Shown here in pieces: positions 38,471 to 47,302 of a stretch of DNA of 64,000 nucleotides. A model generated the notes under the pieces. It saw only the letters and a list, made by a program, of their open reading frames with translations, made no database searches and had not been told where the DNA came from. A program made the translations under genes and the position numbers. Source of the DNA: Bacteroides mediterraneensis (GTDB lineage Bacteria > Bacteroidota > Bacteroidia > Bacteroidales > Bacteroidaceae); assembly GCF_900128455.1 (NCBI RefSeq), contig NZ_LT635783.1, positions 1,204,919 through 1,268,918 of the forward strand. Reading direction: 5' to 3'. The first letter of the stretch is position 1. Each line of letters begins with the position of its first letter.

Positions 38471-40903
38471 ATGAAAGTATTGAAATTCGGCGGTACGTCC
38501 GTAGGCTCCGTCAATAGCATGTTAAGCGTGAAGCGCATTGTAGAAGGTGTAGATGACAAAGTGATTGTAGTTGTTTCTGCATTGGGAGGTATTACCGACA
38601 AATTGATTTGTACTTCAAAAATGGCCGCTTCGGGCGATGATGCTTATGAAAAGGAAATGAAAGAAATCGTGAACCGCCATATAGAAATGGTCTACACGGT
38701 CATTCCGGCAGGAAGAGGCAGGGAATTACTTCTGGATTTGGTGAATGAACTGCTAAGTGAATTGAAGGATATTTTTCAGGGGATTTATTTGATTCGGGAT
38801 TTTTCTCCCAAGACTTCGGCCACTATTGTGAGCTATGGAGAACGTTTGTCTTCCATTATCGTGGCTACCTTGATTCAAGGAGCTATGTGGTTCGACTCCC
38901 GTACATTTATCAAGACAGAGAAAAAACATAACAAGCATATTCTGGACTCGGAACTTACCAATCAGTTGGTACGCGAAACTTTCAGTGAGATACCGCAAGT
39001 ATCCGTCGTGCCGGGATTTATTTCTACGGATAAGAATACCGGTGAGGTCACAAACCTGGGACGGGGTGGTTCGGATTACACGGCTTCCATCATTGCGGCT
39101 GCGCTGGATGCGGATATTCTGGAAATTTGGACGGATGTGGACGGCTTTATGACAGCCGACCCTAAAGTCATCAGCACGGCTTATCCTATCAAGGAGTTGA
39201 GTTACGTGGAGGCTATGGAGTTGTGCAACTTCGGGGCGAAGGTGGTGTATCCGCCGACCATTTATCCGGTGTGTCACAAGAATATTCCGATTCTGATTAA
39301 GAATACCTTCAATCCGGAGGCTCCTGGAACAATTGTCAAACAGGATGCTGACCATTCTTCCAAACCCATTAAGGGTATTTCATCCATTAATGATACTTGT
39401 CTGATTACCATGACCGGTTTGGGAATGGTAGGCGTGATTGGAGTTAATTATCGTATTTTCAAAACGCTGGCAGAAAACGGTATCAGTGTGTTCCTTGTTT
39501 CTCAGGCTTCTTCCGAGAACTCTACTTCCATCGGAGTAAGAAATGAGGATGCGGATTTGGCTTGTGAAGTATTGAATGAGGAGTTTGCCAAAGAAATTGA
39601 AATGGGAGAAATCTCACCGATGAAGGCGGAAGGCAATCTGGCCACCGTAGCCATTGTGGGTGAGAACATGAAGCATACACCGGGTATTGCCGGTAAACTC
39701 TTTGGTACCTTGGGACGAAACGGCATCAATGTCATTGCGTGTGCGCAGGGAGCTTCGGAAACCAATATCTCTTTTGTGGTAGACGGCACTTCTTTACGGA
39801 AAACATTGAACGTGATTCACGATTCGTTCTTTCTGTCAGAATACCAAGTCTTGAATTTGTTTATTTGTGGCACAGGAACAGTGGGTTCCAGCCTGATAGA
39901 GCAGATTCATGGTCAGCAGGAAAAATTGAAACAGGAGCGTGGATTGAAGTTGCATGTGGTTGGGATAGCCAACGGTCACAAGGCCTTGTTTACCCGTGCA
40001 GGAATTGATTTGGAGCATTTCAGGGAGGAATTGGATGAAAAAGGTTCTCCTTCATCTCCGCAGGTGCTCCGGGATGAGATTGTAGGGATGAATATCTTCA
40101 ATTCGGTATTTGTGGATTGTACCGCCAGTCCGGATATCGCGGCCCTCTACAAGGACTTGTTGAGTCATAACGTATCGGTAGTGGCAGCCAACAAGATTGC
40201 GGCTTCTTCGGAATATGATATTTATGCGGAATTGAAGAAAATAGCCCGTCAGCGGGGAGTCAAGTTCCTGTTTGAAACGAATGTAGGAGCGGGATTACCG
40301 GTAATCAATACCATTAACGACCTGATAAACAGTGGAGATAAAATCCTGAAGATTGAAGCGGTAGTAAGCGGTACGTTGAATTATATTTTCAACCGTATCA
40401 GCGCCGACATGCCGTTGAGTGCGACCATCCGTCAGGCGAAGGAAGAGGGTTATTCAGAGCCTGACCCGCGAGTAGACCTGAGCGGGAAGGATGTGATTCG
40501 GAAACTGGTGATTCTGGCTCGTGAAGCGGGTTATCGTTTGAACCAGGAAGACGTGGAAACCCACCTGTTTATTCCGGACAAGTATTTTGAAGGAACGTTG
40601 GATGATTTCTGGAAGAACATACCCAAATTGGATAAGGAATTCGAAGAGCGTCGCCGTGAAGTGGAACGCGAAGGAAAACGCTGGCGCTTTGTTGCCAGTC
40701 TGGAAAACGGACATGGAAAAGTGGCGTTGCAGGAAGTGGACAGCAACCATCCGTTCTATAATCTGGCGGGTACCAATAACATTATTCTGCTCACCACCGA
40801 ACGTTACAATGAATATCCGATGCTGATTCAAGGCTATGGAGCGGGTGCCAGTGTAACCGCTGCAGGAGTATTTGCGGATATTATGAGCATTGCCAATATT
40901 TAA
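38471..40903 (+). CDS. thrA: Bifunctional aspartate kinase/homoserine dehydrogenase
   Basis: 810-residue fusion catalysing the first and third steps from aspartate to homoserine. The N-terminal kinase has KFGGTSVGS (residues 4-12) and GGSDYTASI; ACT regulatory domains lie around 315-455 (GVIGVNYRIFKTLAENGISV, GRNGINVIACAQGASETNIS); the NAD(P)-binding fold of the dehydrogenase starts about 463 (ICGTGTVGSSL) and ends with the catalytic region EAVVSGTLNYIFN. It is the first gene of the operon with the proposed homoserine kinase (12-base gap) and thrC. ACT domains imply feedback by threonine, and the leader may add transcriptional control. Confidence 0.97.
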   Translation: MKVLKFGGTSVGSVNSMLSVKRIVEGVDDKVIVVVSALGGITDKLICTSKMAASGDDAYEKEMKEIVNRHIEMVYTVIPAGRGRELLLDLVNELLSELKDIFQGIYLIRDFSPKTSATIVSYGERLSSIIVATLIQGAMWFDSRTFIKTEKKHNKHILDSELTNQLVRETFSEIPQVSVVPGFISTDKNTGEVTNLGRGGSDYTASIIAAALDADILEIWTDVDGFMTADPKVISTAYPIKELSYVEAMELCNFGAKVVYPPTIYPVCHKNIPILIKNTFNPEAPGTIVKQDADHSSKPIKGISSINDTCLITMTGLGMVGVIGVNYRIFKTLAENGISVFLVSQASSENSTSIGVRNEDADLACEVLNEEFAKEIEMGEISPMKAEGNLATVAIVGENMKHTPGIAGKLFGTLGRNGINVIACAQGASETNISFVVDGTSLRKTLNVIHDSFFLSEYQVLNLFICGTGTVGSSLIEQIHGQQEKLKQERGLKLHVVGIANGHKALFTRAGIDLEHFREELDEKGSPSSPQVLRDEIVGMNIFNSVFVDCTASPDIAALYKDLLSHNVSVVAANKIAASSEYDIYAELKKIARQRGVKFLFETNVGAGLPVINTINDLINSGDKILKIEAVVSGTLNYIFNRISADMPLSATIRQAKEEGYSEPDPRVDLSGKDVIRKLVILAREAGYRLNQEDVETHLFIPDKYFEGTLDDFWKNIPKLDKEFEERRREVEREGKRWRFVASLENGHGKVALQEVDSNHPFYNLAGTNNIILLTTERYNEYPMLIQGYGAGASVTAAGVFADIMSIANI

Positions 40904-40915
40904 AAACAGACAGTC

Positions 40916-42130
40916 ATGAAACATCTTATTATATTGGGCGACGGCATGGCCGACTGGGCTGTTCCGTCGCTGGGAGGAAAGACCCTGTTGCAGTATGCAC
41001 AGACTCCTTATATGGACAAACTGGCACGCATGGGACGTACGGGTATGTTGAAGACCGTAGCCGACGGATTTCATCCTGGGAGTGAGGTGGCCAATATGTC
41101 GGTAATGGGATATGACTTGCCCAAGGTTTACGAAGGCCGTGGGGTGCTGGAAGCTGCTAGTATCGGAGTAGACCTTCAGGAAGGGGACATGGCCATGCGG
41201 TGTAACATCGTATGTGTGGAAGGAGATATTTTGAAGAACCATTCTGCCGGGCATATCACGACCGAGGAAGCCGATGAGCTGATTCGTTTCCTGGATGAAA
41301 AACTGGGCTCCGACCGTATTCATTTCTATACCGGTGTGCAGTATCGTCATCTGCTGGTGATAAAAGGAGGAGACAAACGGCTGGCTTGTGTGCCTCCGCA
41401 TGATATCCCTTTGCAGCCTTTCCGCCCGAATTTGGTGAAGGCTTTGTGTCCGGAAGCACAGGAAACAGCCGATTTGTTGAATGATTTGATTTTGAAGTCA
41501 CAACAGTTGCTGCCCACTCATCCGGTCAATCTGAAACGGGTGGCAGAAGGAAAGGACCCGGCCAATAGCATCTGGCCGTGGAGTCCGGGATACCGTCCGC
41601 AGATGGAACCCTTGGCCGAGAAATATCCGTCCATTCATAAAGGAGCGGTCATTACGGCAGTCGATTTGATTCGGGGTATCGGGCGTTACGCCGGATTGCG
41701 TTGCATTGAAGTGGAAGGAGCTACCGGCTTGTATAATACCAATTATGAAGGAAAGGCCCAGGCAGCCATTGAAGCCTTGAAAACCGATGACTTTGTGTAT
41801 CTGCATGTGGAGGCCAGCGATGAGGCCGGACATGAAGGAGATGTGCCGTTGAAGTTGCAGACGATTGAAAACCTGGACCGTCGGATTGTGGGACCTGTCT
41901 ATGAGGCGGTGAAACAATGGGATGAACCTGTCGCCATGGCGGTTCTTCCAGACCATCCTACGCCTTGTGAGTTGCGGACACATACCAATGAGCCTATACC
42001 GTTTTTGATTTATTATCCGGGTATTGTGCCCGATTCCGTGCAGACCTATGATGAAATAAGCTGTAAGGAAGGCGGATACGGCTTGATGGAAAAAGACGAG
42101 TTTATGAATTTATTTATGAACATTCAGTAA
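40916..42130 (+). CDS. Proposed homoserine kinase of the apgM (phosphoglycerate mutase) family
   Basis: 404-residue protein of the alkaline-phosphatase-like metalloenzyme superfamily. Metal-site motifs: ILGDGMADWAV at the N-terminus, NMSVMGYDL, HVEASDEAGHEGD and PDHPTPCELRTH. By sequence it is close to 2,3-bisphosphoglycerate-independent phosphoglycerate mutase of the ApgM type. Placement between thrA and thrC, with no GHMP-type thrB here, matches the subfamily proposed to act as homoserine kinase, completing the threonine pathway. Glycolytic mutase activity is the alternative. Gaps to neighbours are 12 and 11 bases, so it is clearly in the operon. Confidence 0.88.
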   Translation: MKHLIILGDGMADWAVPSLGGKTLLQYAQTPYMDKLARMGRTGMLKTVADGFHPGSEVANMSVMGYDLPKVYEGRGVLEAASIGVDLQEGDMAMRCNIVCVEGDILKNHSAGHITTEEADELIRFLDEKLGSDRIHFYTGVQYRHLLVIKGGDKRLACVPPHDIPLQPFRPNLVKALCPEAQETADLLNDLILKSQQLLPTHPVNLKRVAEGKDPANSIWPWSPGYRPQMEPLAEKYPSIHKGAVITAVDLIRGIGRYAGLRCIEVEGATGLYNTNYEGKAQAAIEALKTDDFVYLHVEASDEAGHEGDVPLKLQTIENLDRRIVGPVYEAVKQWDEPVAMAVLPDHPTPCELRTHTNEPIPFLIYYPGIVPDSVQTYDEISCKEGGYGLMEKDEFMNLFMNIQ

Positions 42131-42141
42131 CAAATTGCAAT

Positions 42142-43443
42142 ATGAAGTATTACAGTACAAACGGAAAAGCGCTGGACGCTACTTTGGAAGAGGCTGTAGT
42201 GAGAGGACTGGCTTCTGATAAGGGCTTGTATATGCCTCGCGAGATAAAGGCATTGCCGCAGTCTTTTTTTGACGAGATTGATACGCTTTCTTTCCCTGAG
42301 ATAGCTTATAAGGTGGCCGATGCCTTCTTTGGAGAAGATGTACCTGCAGAGACTCTGAAACAGATTGTATATGATACCTTGAATTTCGATGTGCCGGCAG
42401 TGAAAGTGAAAGATAATATTTATTCTTTGGAACTGTTTCATGGACCGACGCTGGCGTTTAAGGATGTAGGCGGTCGTTTTATGGCGCGTCTGCTGGGGTA
42501 TTTTATCCGCAAGGAAGGGAAAAAGCAGGTCAATGTGCTGGTGGCCACTTCGGGTGATACGGGAAGTGCCGTGGCAAACGGTTTTCTGGGAGTAGAAGGT
42601 ATCCATGTATATGTGCTCTACCCGAAGGGAAAAGTCAGCGAGATTCAGGAAAAGCAGTTTACTACCCTCGGACATAATATTACGGCCATTGAGGTGGACG
42701 GTACGTTCGATGATTGCCAGGCACTGGTGAAGAGTGCGTTCATGGATAAGGAATTGAACGAACACATGCAGCTCACTTCCGCCAACTCCATTAATGTGGC
42801 CCGTTTCTTGCCTCAGGCATTTTATTATTTCTATGCCTATGCGCAGATGAAGAAAATCGGTAAAGCCGACAATTTGGTAGTCTGTGTACCGAGTGGAAAT
42901 TTCGGGAATATCACTGCCGGGTTGTTTGGCAAGCGCATGGGACTCCCCGTGAAGCGTTTCATTGCCGCCAATAACCGGAATGACATATTCTATCAGTACC
43001 TGAAGACAGGGAAATATAATCCACGTCCTTCTGTGGCTACGATTGCCAATGCCATGGATGTGGGCGACCCAAGTAACTTTGCCCGTGTATTGGATTTGTA
43101 CGACGGCAGCCATGAGGCCATCGCTTCCGAAATCAGTGGAGAAACCTATACCGATGACCAGATTCGGGAAACGGTACAGAAGGTGTATGAAGAAACGGGT
43201 TATCTGCTGGATCCCCATGGGGCATGTGGATACCGGGCTTTAGCGGAAGAACTGAAGGAGGGCGAAGTGGGTGTATTCCTGGAGACCGCTCATCCGGCCA
43301 AATTCTTGCAGACCGTAGAAGGTATCATCGGTGTAGAGGTAAAAATACCGGAGAAACTTCAGGCCTTTATGAAAGGAACCAAACAGAGCATACCGATGTC
43401 AAAAGATTTTGCGGCTTTCAAGGCTTACCTGATGAAGCAGTAA
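42142..43443 (+). CDS. thrC: Threonine synthase
   Basis: PLP enzyme of 433 residues that converts phosphohomoserine to threonine. N-terminal YYSTNGKALDATLEEAVVRG is typical. The PLP lysine is Lys107 in HGPTLAFKDVGGRF; the phosphate/cofactor loop is VATSGDTGSAVANG; the substrate region includes NSINVARFLPQ. Cytoplasmic. It is the last gene of the thr operon. Downstream come a palindrome array and a strong terminator. Confidence 0.97.
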   Translation: MKYYSTNGKALDATLEEAVVRGLASDKGLYMPREIKALPQSFFDEIDTLSFPEIAYKVADAFFGEDVPAETLKQIVYDTLNFDVPAVKVKDNIYSLELFHGPTLAFKDVGGRFMARLLGYFIRKEGKKQVNVLVATSGDTGSAVANGFLGVEGIHVYVLYPKGKVSEIQEKQFTTLGHNITAIEVDGTFDDCQALVKSAFMDKELNEHMQLTSANSINVARFLPQAFYYFYAYAQMKKIGKADNLVVCVPSGNFGNITAGLFGKRMGLPVKRFIAANNRNDIFYQYLKTGKYNPRPSVATIANAMDVGDPSNFARVLDLYDGSHEAIASEISGETYTDDQIRETVQKVYEETGYLLDPHGACGYRALAEELKEGEVGVFLETAHPAKFLQTVEGIIGVEVKIPEKLQAFMKGTKQSIPMSKDFAAFKAYLMKQ

Positions 43444-43475
43444 TTGTTCGGACGCAGATTAGGATAAGAGTAGTT

Positions 43476-43567
43476 CTCAGTACTTCCTTGGAAGTACTTT
43501 AGTACTGCCTAAGAAGTACTGCAGTACTTTCAGGGGAGTACTCCAGTACTTTAAAGGAAGTACTGAG
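43476..43567. repeat. Array of four AGTACT palindromes with exact 22-bp period (type B)
   Basis: AGTACT occurs eight times, starting at 43479, 43493, 43501, 43515, 43523, 43537, 43545 and 43559 (steps 14, 8, 14, 8 ...). This gives four 20-bp units AGTACT-N8-AGTACT with 2-base spacers and a strict 22-bp period. The first unit is a perfect hairpin (AGTACTTCC-TT-GGAAGTACT). The array is closed by a 12-bp inverted repeat, CTCAGTACTTCC at 43476 and GGAAGTACTGAG at 43556. It lies between convergent thrC and the kinase-like gene, upstream of a separate terminator. Confidence 0.92.
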
Positions 43568-43630
43568 CTGACGGCATATCATCGACTCAGCTTTTGCAAC
43601 TGTCTGAACAGTAGCGGTTGGGCTGATGAA

Positions 43631-43678
43631 AAAAAGGAAGGGACCATTCAAATGAAAATGAACGGTCCCTTCCTTTTT
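43631..43678. terminator. Bidirectional terminator after thrC
   Basis: Perfect 15-bp arms AAAAAGGAAGGGACC (43631-43645) and GGTCCCTTCCTTTTT (43664-43678), with A- and T-tracts for both strands. Confidence 0.9.
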
Positions 43679-43698
43679 AGGTTATGTTTTTTTTCTTT

Positions 43699-44328
43699 TT
43701 AAAGATGAAGCTTCAGGGTCACAAATTTCTTGATGAACTCTACGGTGCCGTCAATACCCAATACGGAGGAGTCAATACATAAATGATAAGTAGCTGCCGC
43801 TCCCCATGTCTTGTAACTGTAATAATTGTAGTAAGACGAACGTTTCTTGTCGGCTTTTTCCATCAAGTCTTCTGCATCTTCGGCACTGATGTGGTGCAGT
43901 TTCATCAGTCGTTCGATACGGGCTTCGGGAGAGGCCGAAACAAAGACATTGGCACATCGCGGGTGGTCGCGGAGAATATAATCCGCGCAGCGTCCGACAA
44001 ACAGGCACGATTGCTTTTCAGCCAGCTGACGGATGACATCACTCTGAATCTTGAACAGAGAGTCGTTGCTCAAGTAGGAATTGTAGGGATAGGCTCCCTC
44101 CGTGATGAACGGGAACCGCGTGCCGAACAGTCCTCCCAAAATCGTCTGAGAGGCTTTTTCGTCTGCTTTCTCGAAAAATTCCTTGCAGAGTCCGCTTTCC
44201 TCCGAAGCCAGGTTAATCAATTCCTTATCATAAAAAGCAATGCCTAGTTCATTCGCCAGTTTCTCACCAATCTCTTTTCCGCCACTTCCCAGCTGACGTC
44301 CGAGATTAATCACATAATGTCCGTCCAT
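43699..44328 (-). CDS. Cytidylate kinase-like protein
   Basis: 209-residue P-loop protein of the cytidylate-kinase-like family (a family separate from housekeeping Cmk). The nucleotide-binding loop is GRQLGSGGKEIGEKLA; other marks are FYDKELINLAS, CLFVGRCADYIL and KADKKRSSYYNYYSY, which holds the lid arginine. Cytoplasmic; the true phosphate acceptor is not known. Monocistronic by its own -7 box; converges with thrC. Confidence 0.88.
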   Translation of the reverse strand: MDGHYVINLGRQLGSGGKEIGEKLANELGIAFYDKELINLASEESGLCKEFFEKADEKASQTILGGLFGTRFPFITEGAYPYNSYLSNDSLFKIQSDVIRQLAEKQSCLFVGRCADYILRDHPRCANVFVSASPEARIERLMKLHHISAEDAEDLMEKADKKRSSYYNYYSYKTWGAAATYHLCIDSSVLGIDGTVEFIKKFVTLKLHL

Positions 44329-44356
44329 AGTGTAACTTCTTTAGTTTGATATAAAG

Positions 44357-44364
44357 CAAATATA
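44357..44364 (-). promoter_or_regulatory. Candidate -7 box of the kinase-like gene
   Basis: Minus-strand TATATTTG matches TAnnTTTG, 29 bases before the ATG at 44328. Confidence 0.45.
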
Positions 44365-44408
44365 AATCATTCTACGGAAAAATGCGACTTTTTTATCTTT
44401 TATTTTCG

Positions 44409-45779
44409 TCAGCGATTGGATTGGGCTGCATGTTGTTGCTTGAATTGTTTGAACTGCGCATAGAGCATGGTTCCGGCAATGATACTGGCTGTAATATCCG
44501 AAATCGGCATGCTGTACCACACGCCTTTTACTCCCCAAAAGAGAGGAAGAATCAGCAGACAGGGAATCAGAATCAGTACCTGTCGGCTCAGGGAAAGGAT
44601 GATGGCTTTCTTGGCCATGCCGATACTCTGGAAGAAGTTGGAGGTCACCATCTGAAAACCGATGATGGGGAAAAACAGGACGACCACTTGCAATCCTTTT
44701 GCGCTCAGCTGTATGAGCTGTGTATCCGTTGTAAAGGCCGATACGGCCAGTTCCGGCATCAGTTCTCCCACGAGGAAGCCGGTGGTGGTCACAATGGTGG
44801 CGGCGATGACGGTATATTTCATGACTTGGTTTACCCGATGATAGTGCTGGGCGCCGAAATTATAGCCGGCAATGGGTTGCATGCCTTGGTTCAGTCCCAT
44901 CACAATCATGACAAATAAAAATACAATGCGGTTGACAATGCCAAACGCGCCGATGGCCAAATCCCCGTCGTACAGCTTCAGTCCCTTGTTGATAAGGATG
45001 ACGATGAAGCAGGAAGCCAGGTTCATGAAGAAGGGAGCCAGTCCGATACCGATGATGTTTTCCACCAGCGTCATCTTGAGCCGATAAATCCCTCTTTTCA
45101 GATGCAGAAGTTCATTCTTGTTACAGAAAATTTTGATAAGCCAGCATAAGGAAATAACCTGAGCCAGTACCGTGGCTATGGCAGCACCACGGATTCCCAT
45201 GTGGAAGGTATAGATGAACAGTGGGTCCAGCAGCGTATTGATGACCACGGTCAGGATAGTGGCTGCCATGGCCTTTTGCGGATGTCCGGCCGAACGCAGT
45301 ACAGAGTTCAGTCCCAAGTACATGTGGGTAATGACATTCCCCAGAAGGATGGTAATCATGTAGTCTCTGGCATAAGGAAGGGTAGCATCGCTGGCCCCGA
45401 AGAAATACAGAATCGGGTCTAGAAACAGCAGGCAGACAAGGGTGAACAGTATCCCGATAATCAGGTTGAGTGATACTACATTTCCCAGAATCTGCTGGGC
45501 GGTAACATAATCCTTCTGTCCCAGTTTGACAGAGATAAGTGTGGAAGCTCCGACCCCTACCAGTGAGCCGAAGGCGGCGGCCAGGTTCATCAGCGGAAAG
45601 GTGATGGCCAGTCCGGAGATAGCCAATGGTCCGACTCCATGTCCGATGAAAATACTGTCTACCATGTTGTAGAGGGAGGAGGCAGTCATGGCAATGATGG
45701 CTGGGATGGCATATTGCATCAATAGTTTTCCGATTCTTTCTGTTCCCAGCTCGGTGGCTGTTCCTTTTTGTGACGTCAT
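44409..45779 (-). CDS. MATE-family efflux transporter
   Basis: Inner-membrane antiporter of 456 residues with 12 predicted helices and two homologous halves. Typical MATE sequences: ERIGKLLMQYAIPAIIAMTASSLYNMVDSIFIG at residues about 15-47, and GLNQGMQPIAGYNFGAQ in the second half. It probably exports cationic drugs or metabolites with Na+ or H+; the substrate is unknown. It is divergent from the subtilase gene. No neighbour suggests a dedicated substrate. Confidence 0.93.
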   Translation of the reverse strand: MTSQKGTATELGTERIGKLLMQYAIPAIIAMTASSLYNMVDSIFIGHGVGPLAISGLAITFPLMNLAAAFGSLVGVGASTLISVKLGQKDYVTAQQILGNVVSLNLIIGILFTLVCLLFLDPILYFFGASDATLPYARDYMITILLGNVITHMYLGLNSVLRSAGHPQKAMAATILTVVINTLLDPLFIYTFHMGIRGAAIATVLAQVISLCWLIKIFCNKNELLHLKRGIYRLKMTLVENIIGIGLAPFFMNLASCFIVILINKGLKLYDGDLAIGAFGIVNRIVFLFVMIVMGLNQGMQPIAGYNFGAQHYHRVNQVMKYTVIAATIVTTTGFLVGELMPELAVSAFTTDTQLIQLSAKGLQVVVLFFPIIGFQMVTSNFFQSIGMAKKAIILSLSRQVLILIPCLLILPLFWGVKGVWYSMPISDITASIIAGTMLYAQFKQFKQQHAAQSNR

Positions 45780-45840
45780 ACTCTCTTATTCTTTTTCTTA
45801 TTAATTGTTATCCAGAAATCTTTAGATTCCCTAAAAAATC

Positions 45841-45894
45841 GCGCAAAGGTAAGTCTTTTTCCGGAATCAGGGAAAACTTTGTGTATCTTTGCGC
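45841..45894. promoter_or_regulatory. Divergent promoter pair inside an inverted repeat
   Basis: GCGCAAAG (45841-45848) and CTTTGCGC (45887-45894) are perfect inverted copies. Each includes part of a -7 box: TACCTTTG on the minus strand (45851-45844) for the MATE gene and TATCTTTG on the plus strand (45884-45891) for the subtilase. The two starts would face apart about 60 bases from each other. Confidence 0.5.
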
Positions 45895-45910
45895 TTCAAA
45901 AATAAAAGCT

Positions 45911-47302
45911 ATGTGGATGAATGTGAATAGAGTAGGATTATTCCTTTGCCTATTGGCCTGCTTGGGGAGCGCTTCAGCAGAGACGATGTACAAATATCGG
46001 GTCCAGCTTACGGACAAGAAAAAGACCGTTTATTCTTTGGAACATCCGGAGGAATTTTTGTCGTCGCGGGCATTGGCGCGTCGGGCGCATCAGGGATTGG
46101 CCGTCGATTCGACCGATTTGCCTGTCTGCCGTGTGTATATAGACCGTCTGAAGGAGCAGGGGGGAGAATATGTTTCTTCCAGCAAATGGAACAATACGGT
46201 ACTGATGGAGGTACCCGATGAGTCGGTGGCCCTTCGTTTTCTGGACAATCCTTTCGTACGTTCCGTAAAGAAAGTCTGGGTTTCTCCGGATTCCATTCCT
46301 GCCCGGGGAGCGGGACGGAAGGAGTTGGTAAAGAACCAGTGGAAAAAACAGGAAGATTATTATGGAATGGCTTCCGAACAGATTAAAATACATAATGGGG
46401 ACAGTTTGCATTTGGCGGGTTTCAAGGGACAAGGCATGCAGATTGCCGTGATTGATGCCGGTTTCTTCAATGTGGATGCCATGAAGATTTTTCATAAAAC
46501 CTCCATCTTAGGTACACATGATTTTGTAAATCCGGATTCGGATATTTATGGAGAGCACAATCATGGCATGAAAGTGCTTTCCTGCATGGCTGCCAATATG
46601 CCCCATGTAATGGTCGGGACTGCTCCCGAGGCAAGTTATTGGCTGTTGCGGAGTGAGGATAATGATACGGAACAACCGGTGGAAGAGGATAATTGGGCGG
46701 CTGCCATTGAATTTGCCGACAGTGTGGGAGTGGATATCGTGAACACTTCACTGGGATATTACTCTTTTGACGATCCGATTGACAATTATACTTATCGGGA
46801 ACTTGATGGGCATACTTCCCTGATGGCTTCTTCGGCCTCGTATGCGGCCAAGAAAGGATTATTGGTGGTGTGCAGTGCCGGAAATTCCGGTATGGATGCC
46901 TGGAAAAAAATAACGCCTCCGGCAGATGCAGAGGATATTCTGACCATCGGAGCGATAGACAATATGGGAGTGAATGCCCCATTTTCTTCCATTGGCAATA
47001 CGGCCGACGGGCGTGTCAAGCCGGACGTCATGGCAGTGGGGGTTCATTCGGCTGTAGTGGGTATCGACGGGGGGACTTCCTTTGCCAACGGTACGTCGTT
47101 TGCTTCGCCTACGTTCTGCGGACTGGTGGCTTGTTTGTGGGAGGCTTGTCCTTGGCTTACTGTCCGTCAGTTGATTGAGATTGTGCATGAAGCCAGCGAC
47201 CGTAATGCCTATCCGGACAATATTTTCGGTTATGGAGTGACGGATATCTGGAAAGCCTATCAGCTGGGATTGAAACTGAAGAGCGGAAACGATGGAAAAT
47301 AA
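45911..47302 (+). CDS. Subtilisin-like serine protease (S8), secreted
   Basis: 463-residue subtilase from ATG 45911 (MWMNVNRVGLFLCLLACLGSASA signal peptide at 1-23). The frame is open back to 45770 but that part crosses the promoter. A short inhibitor-like propeptide region (YRVQLTDKKKTVYSLEHPEEFLS at about 27-49, then VYIDRLKEQGG) precedes the catalytic domain: Asp182 in AVIDAGFF, His218 in EHNHGMKVLS, Ser396 in NGTSFASPTFCG. There is no C-terminal sorting domain, so it is probably periplasmic or secreted by another route. The last 11 bases overlap xseA, suggesting coupled translation with no obvious functional link. Confidence 0.9.
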   Translation: MWMNVNRVGLFLCLLACLGSASAETMYKYRVQLTDKKKTVYSLEHPEEFLSSRALARRAHQGLAVDSTDLPVCRVYIDRLKEQGGEYVSSSKWNNTVLMEVPDESVALRFLDNPFVRSVKKVWVSPDSIPARGAGRKELVKNQWKKQEDYYGMASEQIKIHNGDSLHLAGFKGQGMQIAVIDAGFFNVDAMKIFHKTSILGTHDFVNPDSDIYGEHNHGMKVLSCMAANMPHVMVGTAPEASYWLLRSEDNDTEQPVEEDNWAAAIEFADSVGVDIVNTSLGYYSFDDPIDNYTYRELDGHTSLMASSASYAAKKGLLVVCSAGNSGMDAWKKITPPADAEDILTIGAIDNMGVNAPFSSIGNTADGRVKPDVMAVGVHSAVVGIDGGTSFANGTSFASPTFCGLVACLWEACPWLTVRQLIEIVHEASDRNAYPDNIFGYGVTDIWKAYQLGLKLKSGNDGK

